Shown: positions 53,760 through 63,964, numbered from the stretch's first letter. The stretch is 64,000 nt of DNA from Nostoc sp. 'Peltigera membranacea cyanobiont' 210A (GCF_002246015.1 NZ_NOLJ01000002.1:279902-343901), one strand, 5' to 3'. Program-made: numbers and translations. Notes: a model not told the origin generated them from the sequence alone.

Positions 53760-54618
53760 GTTTCCGATAACCAAATCCCCTCACGGGGACTGAAACCTTT
53801 CTTTAAATCATCAAAATTATTAATTGTGTTACGTTTCCGATAACCAAATCCCCTCACGGGGACTGAAACATGATTCAGATTTCTTTTTAAAGCCCACTCC
53901 CGGCACGGGTTTCCGATAACCAAATCCCCTCACGGGGACTGAAACATTTTCCATAATTTTGCTCATCTCGTCCCAAACATAGGGTTTCCGATAACCAAAT
54001 CCCCTCACGGGGACTGAAACCGGACGCATAGCTACCAATGAGGGTTGGCGAATGGGGTTTCCGATAACCAAATCCCCTCACGGGGACTGAAACCTTAAAA
54101 CTTACAGCTAGCGATCGCAGTCTTTTTTTGTTTCCGATAACCAAATCCCCTCACGGGGACTGAAACTGCCCATGCCATCCTTGCGCTCCCACACTGCACT
54201 GATGTTTCCGATAACCAAATCCCCTCACGGGGACTGAAACACGAAGATAAACCATTTACTCTTAAAGCTTACCCAGGTTTCCGATAACCAAATCCCCTCA
54301 CGGGGACTGAAACAGTTTAGCGGCTACCTCTGGGAAGTGTCCCCGCCGATTAAGGTTTCCGATAACCAAATCCCCTCACGGGGACTGAAACAAATATTGT
54401 GTATGCCTGCTTGGTTTATTTCCCGAAGTTTCCGATAACCAAATCCCCTCACGGGGACTGAAACAGGCAATTACTAAAGCTTGTAGTTCTGCATCTCCGG
54501 TTTCCGATAACCAAATCCCCTCACGGGGACTGAAACATTGATGATGATATTGATTTAGGAATACTTGAGGATTCAGGTAAAGTTTCCGATAACCAAATCC
54601 CCTCACGGGGACTGAAAC
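53760..54618 (+). CRISPR. CRISPR array 3: 12 repeats, 11 spacers
   Basis: The 37-bp repeats start GTTTCCGATAACCAAATCCC and end GGGGACTGAAAC with the palindrome CCCCTCACGGGG. They start at 53760, 53833, 53909, 53984, 54057, 54130, 54204, 54277, 54355, 54428, 54500 and 54582; all twelve look perfect. Spacers are 35-45 bp. Absence of decay at the distal end suggests a younger array than array 2, or one whose old end was lost. Confidence 0.97.
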
Positions 54619-54731
54619 ACTTGAAAACTAGTTTTCATTAAAGAAATTGCGATCGCTTTTGGGTCAACACCGTAGTTGTGGTACAAATCGAGAGTATCAA
54701 CGATTGGATTTGACTACATAGCTCCTGGTAG

Positions 54732-54947
54732 CTACTCATACGTAAAAAGTTGAACATTGTTGCAATTAAGGCATTTACGCGCCCGTAGCTTTTCGCCTTC
54801 TCCCCACCCAGCCCCATCAGCACGGAAATATACCCACTGACTTACTGATTCTCCAACGGTACGACCCCAAACAAAATTTTGTGAGCCGCAGATAGGACAT
54901 GGCGTTTCTTGTAGACTAAGGTTTTTGTGATTTGGTTGGTTATTCAT
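54732..54947 (-). CDS. Small zinc-ribbon protein (71 aa)
   Basis: The protein has CPICGSQNFVWGRTVG near residue 17 and ARKCLNCNNVQLF near the end, two CxxC knuckles about 40 residues apart, typical of zinc-ribbon domains of unknown function in cyanobacteria. The central WVYFRADGAGWGEGEKLRAR is a beta-rich segment. It lies at the leader-distal side of array 3, on the opposite strand, with no obvious tie to CRISPR function. Confidence 0.7.
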   Translation of the reverse strand: MNNQPNHKNLSLQETPCPICGSQNFVWGRTVGESVSQWVYFRADGAGWGEGEKLRARKCLNCNNVQLFTYE

Positions 54948-55313
54948 GAGCTTCCCGCGATAACTTCTGAGTGCAATCTTCAGGAGGCATTGCGCCAGAG
55001 TGCGATCGCCCCTTTGTTCCTCTAAGAAACTGGAACTGGGGGGCGTAGTTTAGCACCGCAGGAATCGCTTAATCTGCTGCATGAGAGATACCACTTTGAT
55101 GTTTCTATTTTTATTGATAATTCGTGCTGGGTGACTAAATGACGAGTTATCAATTGTCCTACAAGTATCTTCTAAATTACTTCCTTTCAGTATACCGTCT
55201 TTTTAAAAGAGCCGCACCCGTTTCATTTTTGGGGTTATTTGTTTAACTACAATATAAAACTTAAGGAAAGTGTCAAATCTGAATTCCTGTTTTCCGGTCT
55301 AGTTTTTTAAAAG
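54948..55313. other. Intergenic between zinc-ribbon and S-formylglutathione hydrolase genes
   Basis: No frame that I can support. It includes GGGGCGTAGTTTAGCACCGC near 55039 and ends in a palindromic repeat that supplies the stop of the hydrolase gene. Confidence 0.4.
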
Positions 55314-55342
55314 CGATACCTACGGTAAGCTACGCTAACGCA
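55314..55342. repeat. 29-bp small dispersed repeat at the end of the hydrolase gene
   Basis: GCGATACCTACGGTAAGCTA followed by CGCTAACGC matches the family of 22143 and 35336 over most positions. It overlaps the last codons and stop of the minus-strand gene (HHALA-stop), so it has replaced the original C-terminus. Confidence 0.6.
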
Positions 55343-56166
55343 TGGTGGCGGATATGATCTTCAATAAAACTGGCGATGAAATAATAACTGTGGTCATAGC
55401 CTTCTTGGTAACGCAAGTTTAGCGGCTGGTTAACATCTGTACAAACTTGCTTAAACACCTCTGGCAGTAATTGTTCAGCTAAAAATTTATCAGCAGTCCC
55501 TTGATCAATAAGAATTGAACTGTGATAACCTACTTGCTTGACTAATTCACTAGCATCATAAGCACGCCAATTTTCTTGATTGCTGCCAAGATAACCACCC
55601 AAAGCCTTTTGACCCCAAGGACAACGCATAGGTGCAGTGATCGGTGCAAAGGCTGATACTGATTTGTAGAGTTCTGGGTTTCTCATTGCACAGACAAGCG
55701 CCCCATGTCCGCCCATCGAATGACCGAAAATGCCTTGTTTATCAGGTTGGGTGGGGAAATTTGCAGTAATTAAAGCAGGTAGTTCCTGGACGATATAACT
55801 ATACATTTGGTAGTTTTGACGCCACGGTTCTTCTGTAGCATCAACATAAAAACCTGCACCACTGCCAAAGTCCCAGTCATCATCCTCACCTACAATGCCA
55901 GTATTACGCGGACTTGTATCTGGTGCAACCAATATCAAACCGTACTCAGCCGCCAAGCGCTGCGCTCCCCCTTTCGCCATAAAATTCTCTTCTGTGCAAG
56001 TTAATCCAGAGAGGAAATAGAGAATCGGTACAGGATTTTGAGTTGCTTGTGGTGGTTGATAGATGGTAAAGCGCATTTCAGCGTTACAAGTGGAGGAGTG
56101 ATGACTGTAGAAACCGAGTTTGCCACCAAAGCTTTTATATTCTGAAATGAGGTTGAGGTTAGCCAT
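55330..56166 (-). CDS. fghA: S-formylglutathione hydrolase
   Basis: 278 residues of the esterase D family. The nucleophile elbow is [14 protein letters not shown] (S150); D226 in DQGTADKFL and H259 in EGYDHSYYF complete the triad. Early motifs [20 protein letters not shown] and [11 protein letters not shown] agree. It converts S-formylglutathione to formate and glutathione in the last step of glutathione-dependent formaldehyde removal. No formaldehyde dehydrogenase gene is adjacent. The last residues come from a dispersed repeat, which is unlikely to affect the fold. Confidence 0.95.
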   Translation of the reverse strand: MANLNLISEYKSFGGKLGFYSHHSSTCNAEMRFTIYQPPQATQNPVPILYFLSGLTCTEENFMAKGGAQRLAAEYGLILVAPDTSPRNTGIVGEDDDWDFGSGAGFYVDATEEPWRQNYQMYSYIVQELPALITANFPTQPDKQGIFGHSMGGHGALVCAMRNPELYKSVSAFAPITAPMRCPWGQKALGGYLGSNQENWRAYDASELVKQVGYHSSILIDQGTADKFLAEQLLPEVFKQVCTDVNQPLNLRYQEGYDHSYYFIASFIEDHIRHHALA

Positions 56167-56507
56167 TAGTTATATTCTGCTTTCCTGAGCGGCTGCGGAG
56201 AATGGTTATTTTAGCGTAAACTACGGGGTATTAGTACGATTGGAACAGAAAACCGGGTTAAACATTATTACATTAATAATACAAATTTATTTCAAAGCTG
56301 AAACCTGGTTTTCTCGTTAAGCAACTACTTGGGAACTTGAAACATCAGTTCCTACAATCTTCAATAAAAACCTTACAGGATAATACTTTTAAGCTTAACC
56401 TAGTTTTCTGTTCCGATGATACTTGTACCCCTAATTAAGGTAAATTAAGTAACTCGAAAAAGTTGTGTACTTAATTTAATAGGTACTTCGCCTACTTTCC
56501 TCTAAGA
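56167..56507. other. Intergenic with three related inverted segments
   Basis: CAGAAAACCGGGTT near 56247, AACCTGGTTTTCTC near 56304 and AACCTAGTTTTCTGTT near 56398 are copies of one short sequence in both orientations. They can form alternative stems. No reading frame is present. Confidence 0.45.
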
Positions 56508-56696
56508 ATGAACAGAAGAAAGGGCGATCGCTCCCCCTCACAAACGCCAAACCCTGTTAAAATTCCTGTATTCAATACATCAACTACCAGGTCTGGCAAA
56601 GGATTTGGACAACGCCAACCTACAAAAATCGATAAAGTTGTTGAATCTGCGGTGCGTTATAAACCCCAAGCGACACCAAACAGCCCGTCGTATTAA
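56508..56696 (+). CDS. Possible small basic protein (62 aa)
   Basis: The frame starts MNRRKGDRSPSQTPNPVKIP and continues TTRSGKGFGQRQPTKIDKVV, ending with proline/asparagine-rich VRYKPQATPNSPSY. It is basic, low in hydrophobic residues and probably disordered. Its start is an ATG with weak ribosome-site sequence (TCTAAGA). Not recognised; may be a true small protein or chance. Confidence 0.35.
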   Translation: MNRRKGDRSPSQTPNPVKIPVFNTSTTRSGKGFGQRQPTKIDKVVESAVRYKPQATPNSPSY

Positions 56697-57129
56697 TGAT
56701 TACCGCACAAAATTAAGCAGTAAAAAAGATTACGGTAACTAGCTATTGCTTCGGCATCGTCTCCCAAGCCAAATTTTTGTTTAAGTACTGCTAACACTTC
56801 ATCTAGGCAAAATTATTCTAGTTCCTGGGCTGCTGTCTGCAAACTAAGATAGGGTTAAATGCCATCTCTAGAAAACTCAAGTTATGACAATACCTTTGCC
56901 AAAATAAGAGCCTACAAAAATTTTGGCAAAAATGGCAAAAATACTGATACATGGGCGTTTAGCTGACAAACGAGCTTGGAGGCTCAAACCCAATACCCGT
57001 GAAGGTAATACGTAAAAAAAGCTTGCGGGAAACCTTGAAGGAATTTTTAGGACTTATTGTTTTTGCCTAACCCAAGAGACAAGCGAGTTAACATATCAAC
57101 TCACCCTCGTAAATTGGCGAAGGTATTGT
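56697..57129. other. Intergenic, nothing recognised
   Basis: This 433-bp gap upstream of the SLH fragment has no supported frame. Two close copies of CAAAAATTTTGGCAAAAATG-type sequence lie near 56915-56940. Confidence 0.35.
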
Positions 57130-57375
57130 ATGAAGTACAAAATTTTAGCTACACTTGTAGTACTAGCGACTACTAGCTTTGTTACTCCTGCTAAATCTCA
57201 AGAACCTGTAACTGAAGCTCCAGTAACATCAAATCAAATTGTGAATGCTTGCGTTCAAAATCTTGCCCAAACTTTACCAAATCCTTTTACTGATGTTCCA
57301 TCAGACCATTGGGCTTTCAAATCGAGTTTAACTTCCCTGATGCAAAGCAGTTTTGGGGGTTGGAAGATTTTATGA
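57130..57375 (+). pseudogene. SLH (S-layer homology) protein, truncated after the signal and domain start
   Basis: The start MKYKILATLVVLATTSFVTP is a Sec signal peptide ending near AKS; LPNPFTDVPSDHWAFKS opens an SLH-type domain (FTDVPSDHWA). The frame then leaves the domain and stops at 81 residues. Usual proteins of this type continue for one or more full SLH units, so a deletion or frameshift after residue 66 is likely. Confidence 0.6.
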
Positions 57376-57736
57376 ATCTGAGGCAAACTGCGGTGAATAA
57401 CGCTGCTAATTTAGCCTTTTTTATGGTTAATTTATCTCATCATCTTCTCACTGATTTTTGCCTTCTTAATCCCGGCTCCGGCATTCTTGACCTGGGGGCG
57501 TTTATCGTGGCTTTCGATATATCCATGAAATCTTAAAAATGCTTCCAGAAATCCCTGAGCCTATTTTATTAAACCAGATTTTTGCCAAGCTTACTTCTTT
57601 AGGACGCATTCATCCCGTTTCTACGGGCGTTGAACCTTCGTAATTTGACAGAGGTATTGTTCATCAAACTCATTCTGGATGGGAGGAAGAAGTGAGTAAT
57701 TATTCTGATCATGAGAATTACTGTATAGTTTGAGGT
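57376..57736. other. Intergenic with remnant frames upstream of the giant kinase
   Basis: A plus-strand frame from 57539 reads MLPEIPEPILLNQIFAKLTS, stops after GVEPS and continues in the same frame FDRGIVHQTHSGWEEEVSNY before stopping again. It looks like decayed coding sequence, not recognised. The promoter of the kinase gene should be near its end. Confidence 0.35.
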
Positions 57737-60700
57737 ATGCCAGATTATCCTCTCAAGAGTTGCTCTATGATTGCTCTACCTGGTATTGCCATCCAAGACA
57801 AGATATACGAAAGTTCTAATTCTCTAGTTTATCGGGGCATCAGAGACGACGGAGTAGGGATCGTCGTAAAAATGCTAAAGCTTGATTATCCCTCACCTCA
57901 AGAACTGACCCGCTACAAACAGGAATATAAAATTACCCGTTCCTTCAATCTGGAAGGAGTTATCAAAGCATACAGCCAGCAGGATTATCAACGCACTCTG
58001 GTGATTCTCTTAGAAGATTTTGGGGGAGAGTCCCTAGAGCAATGGATGCACAAGCGCCCAGATATTTTCTGCCCCATGCCCTTATCCACTTTTCTTGGTC
58101 TTGCGATCGCTATTTGCAATATTCTAGGCAGAATCCATACAGCCAGTGTCATTCATAAAGATATCAATCCTGGAAATATAGTTCTCAATCTGGATACTGG
58201 CGTTGTCAAAATTATTGACTTTGGAATTGCGACCCAATTTAACCATACAAATCCGACTTTCAAGAATCCTCATGTTTTAGAAGGGACACTCGCATACCTA
58301 TCTCCAGAGCAAACCGGGCGGATGAACCGTTTACTCGATTACCGCACCGATTTTTACTCCCTTGGTGTGACATTTTACGAACTGCTAACTGGATATCTGC
58401 CGTTTCCCACAACCGACATACTTGAGTTAGTCCACTGTCATATAGCTAAACAGCCTGTTCCGCCTGATGAAATAAATACAACGATTCCTAAGCCAGTTTC
58501 AGATATCATTCTCAAACTGATGGCGAAAAATGCCGAAGATCGCTATCAGAGTGCTTGGGGAATCAAAGCGGATTTAGAAATCTGTGCTGAACAATTAGAA
58601 GAAATCGGTCAAATCTCTAGCATTCAACTGGCGCTTCAAGACGTTTCTGAGCAATTTAAAATTCCCCAAAAACTGTATGGACGGGACAAGGAAGTTGCAA
58701 TGTTACTGGCGGCCTTTGTTCGCGTAGCGTGTCCAGAGTCAAATTGTGTCGCTGCTTTACCAAACAATTCGGAAACAACTTCGCAAAGCGAACAAAGAGG
58801 CAAACCAAAATTCCAAGTCGAAATGATGTTGGTATCTGGCTATGCTGGCATTGGTAAATCTGCGTTAGTGCAAGAAATCTATAAACCAGTCACCCAAAAG
58901 CGCGGTTATTTTATCTCTGGTAAATTCGATCAATTTCAGCGCAATATTCCTTACAGCGCGATCGCAGATGCTTTGCAAAAATTAGTGCAGCAATTGCTCA
59001 GTGAACCAGACGACCAAGTGCAACAGTGGCGATCGCTCTTACTTACAGCTTTGGGAAACAACGCACAAATCATCATTGATGTGATCCCCGAAGTTGAATT
59101 AATTATCGGCAAGCAGTCGCCTGTACCAGAAGTGGGAGCAACTGAAGCTCAAAATCGCTTTCACAGAATCTTTAGGCAGTTTGTGCGGGTGTTTTGTTCA
59201 GAATCACATCCCCTGGCGATCTTCTTAGATGATTTGCAGTGGATAGACTCAGCAACGCTGAAGTTAATCGAGTTGATGCTGCTGGATGAGCAAGCCCAAT
59301 CACTATTTTTAATTGGAGCTTATCGAGATAATGAAGTAAATCCAACGCATCCATTAGCATTAATGCTAGAGAGACTGCGAAAACAAGGGGCAGTACTTCA
59401 GGAAATTACCCTAACACCATTAACGCTGGGTCCATTGAGTCAGTTGATTGCCGAGACGCTGCATCGGAATGCAGACATCGTTCGTCCCTTAGCTGAGTTA
59501 GTTTTGCGTAAAACTGAGGGCAATCCGTTCTTTGTCAATGAATTTTTGAGAATGCTGTATAGCGAGAATCTGCTGACATTTGATGCTGAACACTTATGCT
59601 GGCAATGGAACATAACTGATATTCAAGCCCAGAATATTACCGATAATGTGGTGGAGTTGATGCTTCACAAGTTGAATAAACTGCCAGAAAATACACAGCA
59701 AATTCTCCGGTTAGCTGCTTGCGTCGGCGCTGAATTTAATTTAGATACTCTATCGATTGTTTGTGAAAAACCACCTGAAACGATTTTTCAAGATTTACTA
59801 ACAGCCATACAAGTTGGATTAATTCAACCACTATCTGAATTAGATGAAAACTTGTTAATTCCAGAGTATAAGTTCTTGCACGATCGCGTGCAGCAAGCCT
59901 CATACAAATTAATCGATGAGTCGCAAAAACAAATTGTTCATTTACAAATTGGTCGCAATCTCCTTGGAAAAATTTTGCCAGAGCGACTATTAGACCGACT
60001 GTTTGAAATTGTCGATCATCTGAATCATGGAATTGAGCTTGTTGCAGATCAACCAGAACGCAATGAAATTGCTAAATTAAATTTAATCGCAGGACAGAAA
60101 GCAAAAGCTGCGATCGCCTATAGTATGGCTCAAAAATATTTAGCCACAGCAAGAGTTTGGCTAGCAGCTTCTAGCTGGCAAACAAACTATGACTTGACAT
60201 TAGATTTATATTTAGAAACAACAGAAGTCGCGTATTTGTGTGGCGATTTTGAGCAGGTAGAATCCTGGGCGGCGATCGTTCTGCAAGCAGCCAAAACGGT
60301 TCTCGACATCGTGAAAGTTTACGAAGTCAAAATTCAAACTGACATCGCGCAGAACCAGCCATTAGAAGCAATCAACACTGGATTGCAAGTTTTGCAGCAA
60401 CTGGGAATCAGTTTTCCTGAAACGCCAACTCAGTCAGACATTCAGCTTGAGCTAGACACAATCACATCACTCATTGGCGAGAAGCCAATCGAGGACTTGC
60501 TCCATTTGCCGGAAATGACCGAACCGGACAAGTTGGCGGCGATGCGAATCTTATCAAGCATCACGATCGCTGCCTATGTTGCGGCTCCTGATTTGATGCC
60601 TCTGCTTGTGTCTAAACAAGTAAACTTATCAATTCAATCTGGTAATGCTGTTGTATCTCCCTTTGCCTATGCTTTTTACGGATTAATTCTTTGTGGAACG

Positions 60701-63700
60701 AGTGGGAACATTGAGATTGGGTACGAGTTTGGACAACTTGCGTTAAATCTATTGTCACACCTTAATATTCATTCTCTCAGAGCTAGAACATTACTCATTG
60801 TGAATAACTTTATTATTCATTGGAAAGAGCCTATTAGAAACACAATCCAGCCCTTGCTAGAAGCCTACCAAAGAGGTTTAGAAGTTGGAGATTTAGAGTT
60901 TGCTGCTTATTGTGCCCATTGTTATTGCTTCCAATCCTACGCAGTTGGAAAGGAACTCGTAGAAGTTGAGCGCGAGATGACGAAATACAGTGAAGCAATT
61001 CGTCAAATCAAACAGAAAACGGCGCTAACCTGGAACAAAATATATCAGCAGACGATCGCAAATTTGATGGGCTTTTCGGTCAGCCTAACTCGCCTAGTGG
61101 GCGAATTCTACAATGAAGAAAATGGATTGCCACAACATGAAGTAACAAATGATGGAACGGCAACCTTTGATGTCTATTTCAATAAACTTTTCCTGTGCTA
61201 CCTATTTTCTGAGTATGCTCAGGCAGTTAAAAACTCAACCATAGCAGAACGTTATTTAATCCGAATAACAGGAACACCTGTTGCGCCTTTCTACTACCTA
61301 TATGATGCTTTGACAAGACTCGCAACATACCCTGAAAGCAGCGCTCAAGCGCAAGGGGAAATCCTCAAAAAAATTGCGGTTAGCCAGGAGAAAATAAAGC
61401 AATGGGCACATTATGCGCCCATGAATCATTTGCATAAATATTATTTAGTGCAAGCAGAGACTGCACGAGTTTTGGGTCAGTTGCTTGAGGCAGAAGAATT
61501 TTACGAGCAAGCAATTCTTGGGGCTAAAGACAACGAGTATTTGCAAGAAGAAGCATTAGCTTATGAATTAGCTGCTAAACATTATCTGGCAAGAGGTAGA
61601 GAAAAAATCGCCCAAACTTACATGAAGGAAGCACATTACTGCTATGAACGATGGGGAGCATACGCGAAAGTCAAAGATTTAGAAACTCACTATCCCCAGC
61701 TATTTCCTCAATCGTCGGGCATGGCTTACGTGCCAATCCACAAAACTTCTGTCACCACCTCTAATCAATCACCCATTGCTTTCGACTTAGCAGCAGTGAT
61801 GAAAGCTTCCCTTGCGATTTCTAGTGAAATTGAATTGGATAAGTTACTCAGTTCTTTGATGAAGATATTAATCGAGAATGCTGGCGCACAAAGAGGATTT
61901 TTGATTTTAGAAAACTCAGGAGAATGGGTGATTGAAGCTTCTGGTGAACTCAATGAGGGTGAGAATGTCTATGCTATACAAGTACTGCAATCTATCCCAA
62001 CTGCAAATCATCTACCTGAATCAATTGTTAATTATGTTATTCGTACTCATAAATCTGTCATTTTAAATGATGCTACTCGTGAAGGTAATTTTATTAATGA
62101 GCCATATATTCAACACAATCAAACTCAATCAATTTTATGCTTGCCGCTGCTGAATCAAGGAAAGCTAGTGGGTGTGTTGTATCTAGAAAATAAATTAGCG
62201 GCTAGAGCATTTACACCAGAGCGATTCTCCGTTCGCGCAAGCGTGCCGGAGGCATTAGGAGACGCTACGCGATCGCAAGTCTTAAATCTGCTATCCACTC
62301 AGGCAGCGATCGCAATTGAAAATGCCAAACTTTACTCCAAGCTCCGCGCTAGTGAAAGTCAGATGGCTCAATTTCTAGAAGCGATTCCGGTGGGAATTGG
62401 CATCGTCGATGCGGCAGGTTGCCCTTACTACGCTAATCAACGAGGCGTTCAGTTAATGGGCAAAGGGATTGATTCTTCTGTCCCACGGGGTCAAATTTCA
62501 GAAGTTTATCAATTCTATATTATGGGAACAGATCAAATCTACCCAACAGAAAGACTGCCAGTCATCCGGGCATTAAGCGGCGATCGCACCAGGGTTGACG
62601 ACATAGAAATTCACCAACACAACGCAACTATTCCAGTTGAGGTGTGGGGAACTCCAGTTTTTGATGAACATGGCAATGTGGCTTATGCGATCGTCGCCTT
62701 TCAAGACATCACAGAGCGCAAACAAGCAGAACACCTCTTAGCCAATTACAACCGTACTTTAGAGCAACAAGTAGCAGAACGAACTGCGGCTTTACAAAAA
62801 AGCGAAGCCGCACTGCGCGATGTCTACGACGAGCTTCTCTACGAGACGCTGCGCGAACGCTTACGCGAACAAGAATTACGACTAATCACCGACGCTCTAC
62901 CAGTTCTTATCAGCTACGTGGATGCAAATCAGCGCTATCTGTTTGTTAACCGTACCTATGAGGTCTGGTTTAACCTTAGTCGAGATGAGATTTTGGGCAA
63001 ATCTGTTCATGAACTCCTGGGTGAGACGATTTATCAGCGGTTTGAGCCGTTTATCAATCAAGTGTTTGAAGGGGAAACTGTAACCCTGGAAGTGGAAGCA
63101 GAGATTTCCTTTTCACTGGGTAAAAGGTGCATCAGTGCTACCTTTATCCCCGATTGCCATTGCCCAACGGGTAGTGCCAAAGGCGATCGCAATGCTCAAG
63201 TCAGAGGATTCTACAGTCTAATCACAGACATTAGCGAACAGCGAAACGCTGCACTGCGTGAACAAAAACGTGCCGAGCAAGCCTCAATTCTGGAAGAACG
63301 CAACCGCATGGCGCGAGAAATTCACGATACGCTAGCCCAGTCCTTCACAGGCATTCTTGTTCAAGTAGGAGCTGCAACGCAAGTGCTAGCGGACGATATA
63401 GAAGCGACACAGGCACACCTGGAAATAATTGATGAACTAGCACGAACCGGACTTGCTGAGGCGCGTCGATCGGTGGTAGCGCTTCGTCCTCAGCTATTGG
63501 AGGATGGCAATTTACATAGTGCCCTTCATCGCCTTGTGACTCAAATGAGAGCCGCTGCCGATACCGCTCTGATCTACGAAATCAAAGGCACAGCCTATTC
63601 TTTGCCAGCCGAGGTTGAAAATAACTTACTACGGATTGGACAGGAAGCATTAACCAACGCCATAAAATACGCTGATGCTGCCGAAATTCGTGTTGAGTTG

Positions 63701-63895
63701 GTATATGACAATGCCCAATGTATTCTGCGCGTTAAAGACGATGGTCGGGGTTTTGGGGTTGCTACGATCCCAGCTGTTGGCGGATTTGGATTGTTGGGAA
63801 TGAGCGAGCGAGCAGAACATCTTGGAGCGCAACTGAGTATTCAGAGCCAACCTGGGCAAGGAACAGAAATTGTTGTCATTGTAAATCGAGAGTGA
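57737..63895 (+). CDS. Ser/Thr kinase-AAA ATPase-GAF-PAS-PAS-histidine kinase multidomain protein
   Basis: 2,052 residues. Residues about 10-290 are a Hanks-type kinase: catalytic HKDINPGN (H140-D142-N147), DFGIA at about 160 and GTLAYLSPEQTGRMNR. At about 315 a STAND-like AAA domain begins (KLYGRDKEV), with Walker A VSGYAGIGKSALVQE near 368; a long helical TPR-like region follows. A GAF domain covers about 1350-1530, PAS about 1542-1670 and about 1715-1835, then a HisKA_3 domain with phospho-acceptor H1863 (REIHDTLAQS) and an HATPase_c end (QEALTNAIKYA, DDGRGFG, GFGLLGMSERA). It would sense light, redox or ligands and signal to a NarL-type regulator. Cytosolic. The sequence carries several in-frame repeat-derived insertions. 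Confidence 0.95.
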   Translation: MPDYPLKSCSMIALPGIAIQDKIYESSNSLVYRGIRDDGVGIVVKMLKLDYPSPQELTRYKQEYKITRSFNLEGVIKAYSQQDYQRTLVILLEDFGGESLEQWMHKRPDIFCPMPLSTFLGLAIAICNILGRIHTASVIHKDINPGNIVLNLDTGVVKIIDFGIATQFNHTNPTFKNPHVLEGTLAYLSPEQTGRMNRLLDYRTDFYSLGVTFYELLTGYLPFPTTDILELVHCHIAKQPVPPDEINTTIPKPVSDIILKLMAKNAEDRYQSAWGIKADLEICAEQLEEIGQISSIQLALQDVSEQFKIPQKLYGRDKEVAMLLAAFVRVACPESNCVAALPNNSETTSQSEQRGKPKFQVEMMLVSGYAGIGKSALVQEIYKPVTQKRGYFISGKFDQFQRNIPYSAIADALQKLVQQLLSEPDDQVQQWRSLLLTALGNNAQIIIDVIPEVELIIGKQSPVPEVGATEAQNRFHRIFRQFVRVFCSESHPLAIFLDDLQWIDSATLKLIELMLLDEQAQSLFLIGAYRDNEVNPTHPLALMLERLRKQGAVLQEITLTPLTLGPLSQLIAETLHRNADIVRPLAELVLRKTEGNPFFVNEFLRMLYSENLLTFDAEHLCWQWNITDIQAQNITDNVVELMLHKLNKLPENTQQILRLAACVGAEFNLDTLSIVCEKPPETIFQDLLTAIQVGLIQPLSELDENLLIPEYKFLHDRVQQASYKLIDESQKQIVHLQIGRNLLGKILPERLLDRLFEIVDHLNHGIELVADQPERNEIAKLNLIAGQKAKAAIAYSMAQKYLATARVWLAASSWQTNYDLTLDLYLETTEVAYLCGDFEQVESWAAIVLQAAKTVLDIVKVYEVKIQTDIAQNQPLEAINTGLQVLQQLGISFPETPTQSDIQLELDTITSLIGEKPIEDLLHLPEMTEPDKLAAMRILSSITIAAYVAAPDLMPLLVSKQVNLSIQSGNAVVSPFAYAFYGLILCGTSGNIEIGYEFGQLALNLLSHLNIHSLRARTLLIVNNFIIHWKEPIRNTIQPLLEAYQRGLEVGDLEFAAYCAHCYCFQSYAVGKELVEVEREMTKYSEAIRQIKQKTALTWNKIYQQTIANLMGFSVSLTRLVGEFYNEENGLPQHEVTNDGTATFDVYFNKLFLCYLFSEYAQAVKNSTIAERYLIRITGTPVAPFYYLYDALTRLATYPESSAQAQGEILKKIAVSQEKIKQWAHYAPMNHLHKYYLVQAETARVLGQLLEAEEFYEQAILGAKDNEYLQEEALAYELAAKHYLARGREKIAQTYMKEAHYCYERWGAYAKVKDLETHYPQLFPQSSGMAYVPIHKTSVTTSNQSPIAFDLAAVMKASLAISSEIELDKLLSSLMKILIENAGAQRGFLILENSGEWVIEASGELNEGENVYAIQVLQSIPTANHLPESIVNYVIRTHKSVILNDATREGNFINEPYIQHNQTQSILCLPLLNQGKLVGVLYLENKLAARAFTPERFSVRASVPEALGDATRSQVLNLLSTQAAIAIENAKLYSKLRASESQMAQFLEAIPVGIGIVDAAGCPYYANQRGVQLMGKGIDSSVPRGQISEVYQFYIMGTDQIYPTERLPVIRALSGDRTRVDDIEIHQHNATIPVEVWGTPVFDEHGNVAYAIVAFQDITERKQAEHLLANYNRTLEQQVAERTAALQKSEAALRDVYDELLYETLRERLREQELRLITDALPVLISYVDANQRYLFVNRTYEVWFNLSRDEILGKSVHELLGETIYQRFEPFINQVFEGETVTLEVEAEISFSLGKRCISATFIPDCHCPTGSAKGDRNAQVRGFYSLITDISEQRNAALREQKRAEQASILEERNRMAREIHDTLAQSFTGILVQVGAATQVLADDIEATQAHLEIIDELARTGLAEARRSVVALRPQLLEDGNLHSALHRLVTQMRAAADTALIYEIKGTAYSLPAEVENNLLRIGQEALTNAIKYADAAEIRVELVYDNAQCILRVKDDGRGFGVATIPAVGGFGLLGMSERAEHLGAQLSIQSQPGQGTEIVVIVNRE
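62228..62274. repeat. Repeat-derived in-frame insertion in the GAF domain
   Basis: The segment CTCCGTTCGCGCAAGCGTGC...GAGACGCTACGCGATCG encodes FSVRASVPEALGDATRS between FTPER and QVLNLLSTQAA. In related kinases these two motifs are nearly adjacent. The words GCGCAAGCGTGC and GAGACGCTACGC belong to dispersed repeats of the cyanobacterial genome. Confidence 0.6.
62827..62868. repeat. Repeat-derived in-frame insertion between PAS domains
   Basis: The segment ACGACGAGCTTCTCTACGAG ACGCTGCGCGAACGC encodes DELLYETLRERLREQ, placed where relatives have a short coiled linker before LRLITDALPVLISYVD. GAGACGCTGCGCGAACGC is a common dispersed-repeat word. Confidence 0.55.
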
Positions 63896-63964
63896 GAATA
63901 TTAAAAATGCACTGGTTACAAACGCAAAGTGTAGTAATATCATGTCCGCATAATTAGTTTAGTT

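Noticed and set aside
53624..54606. Several overlapping minus-strand frames encoding a repeated FSPREGIWLSET peptide
   Set aside because: They are the antisense translation of the 37-bp CRISPR repeats in array 3; the repetition comes from the DNA repeats, not from a protein.
34525..54618. Self-targeting spacers against IS or genes in this window
   Set aside because: I compared spacers by eye with the visible elements and saw no match; a proper alignment on both strands would be needed.
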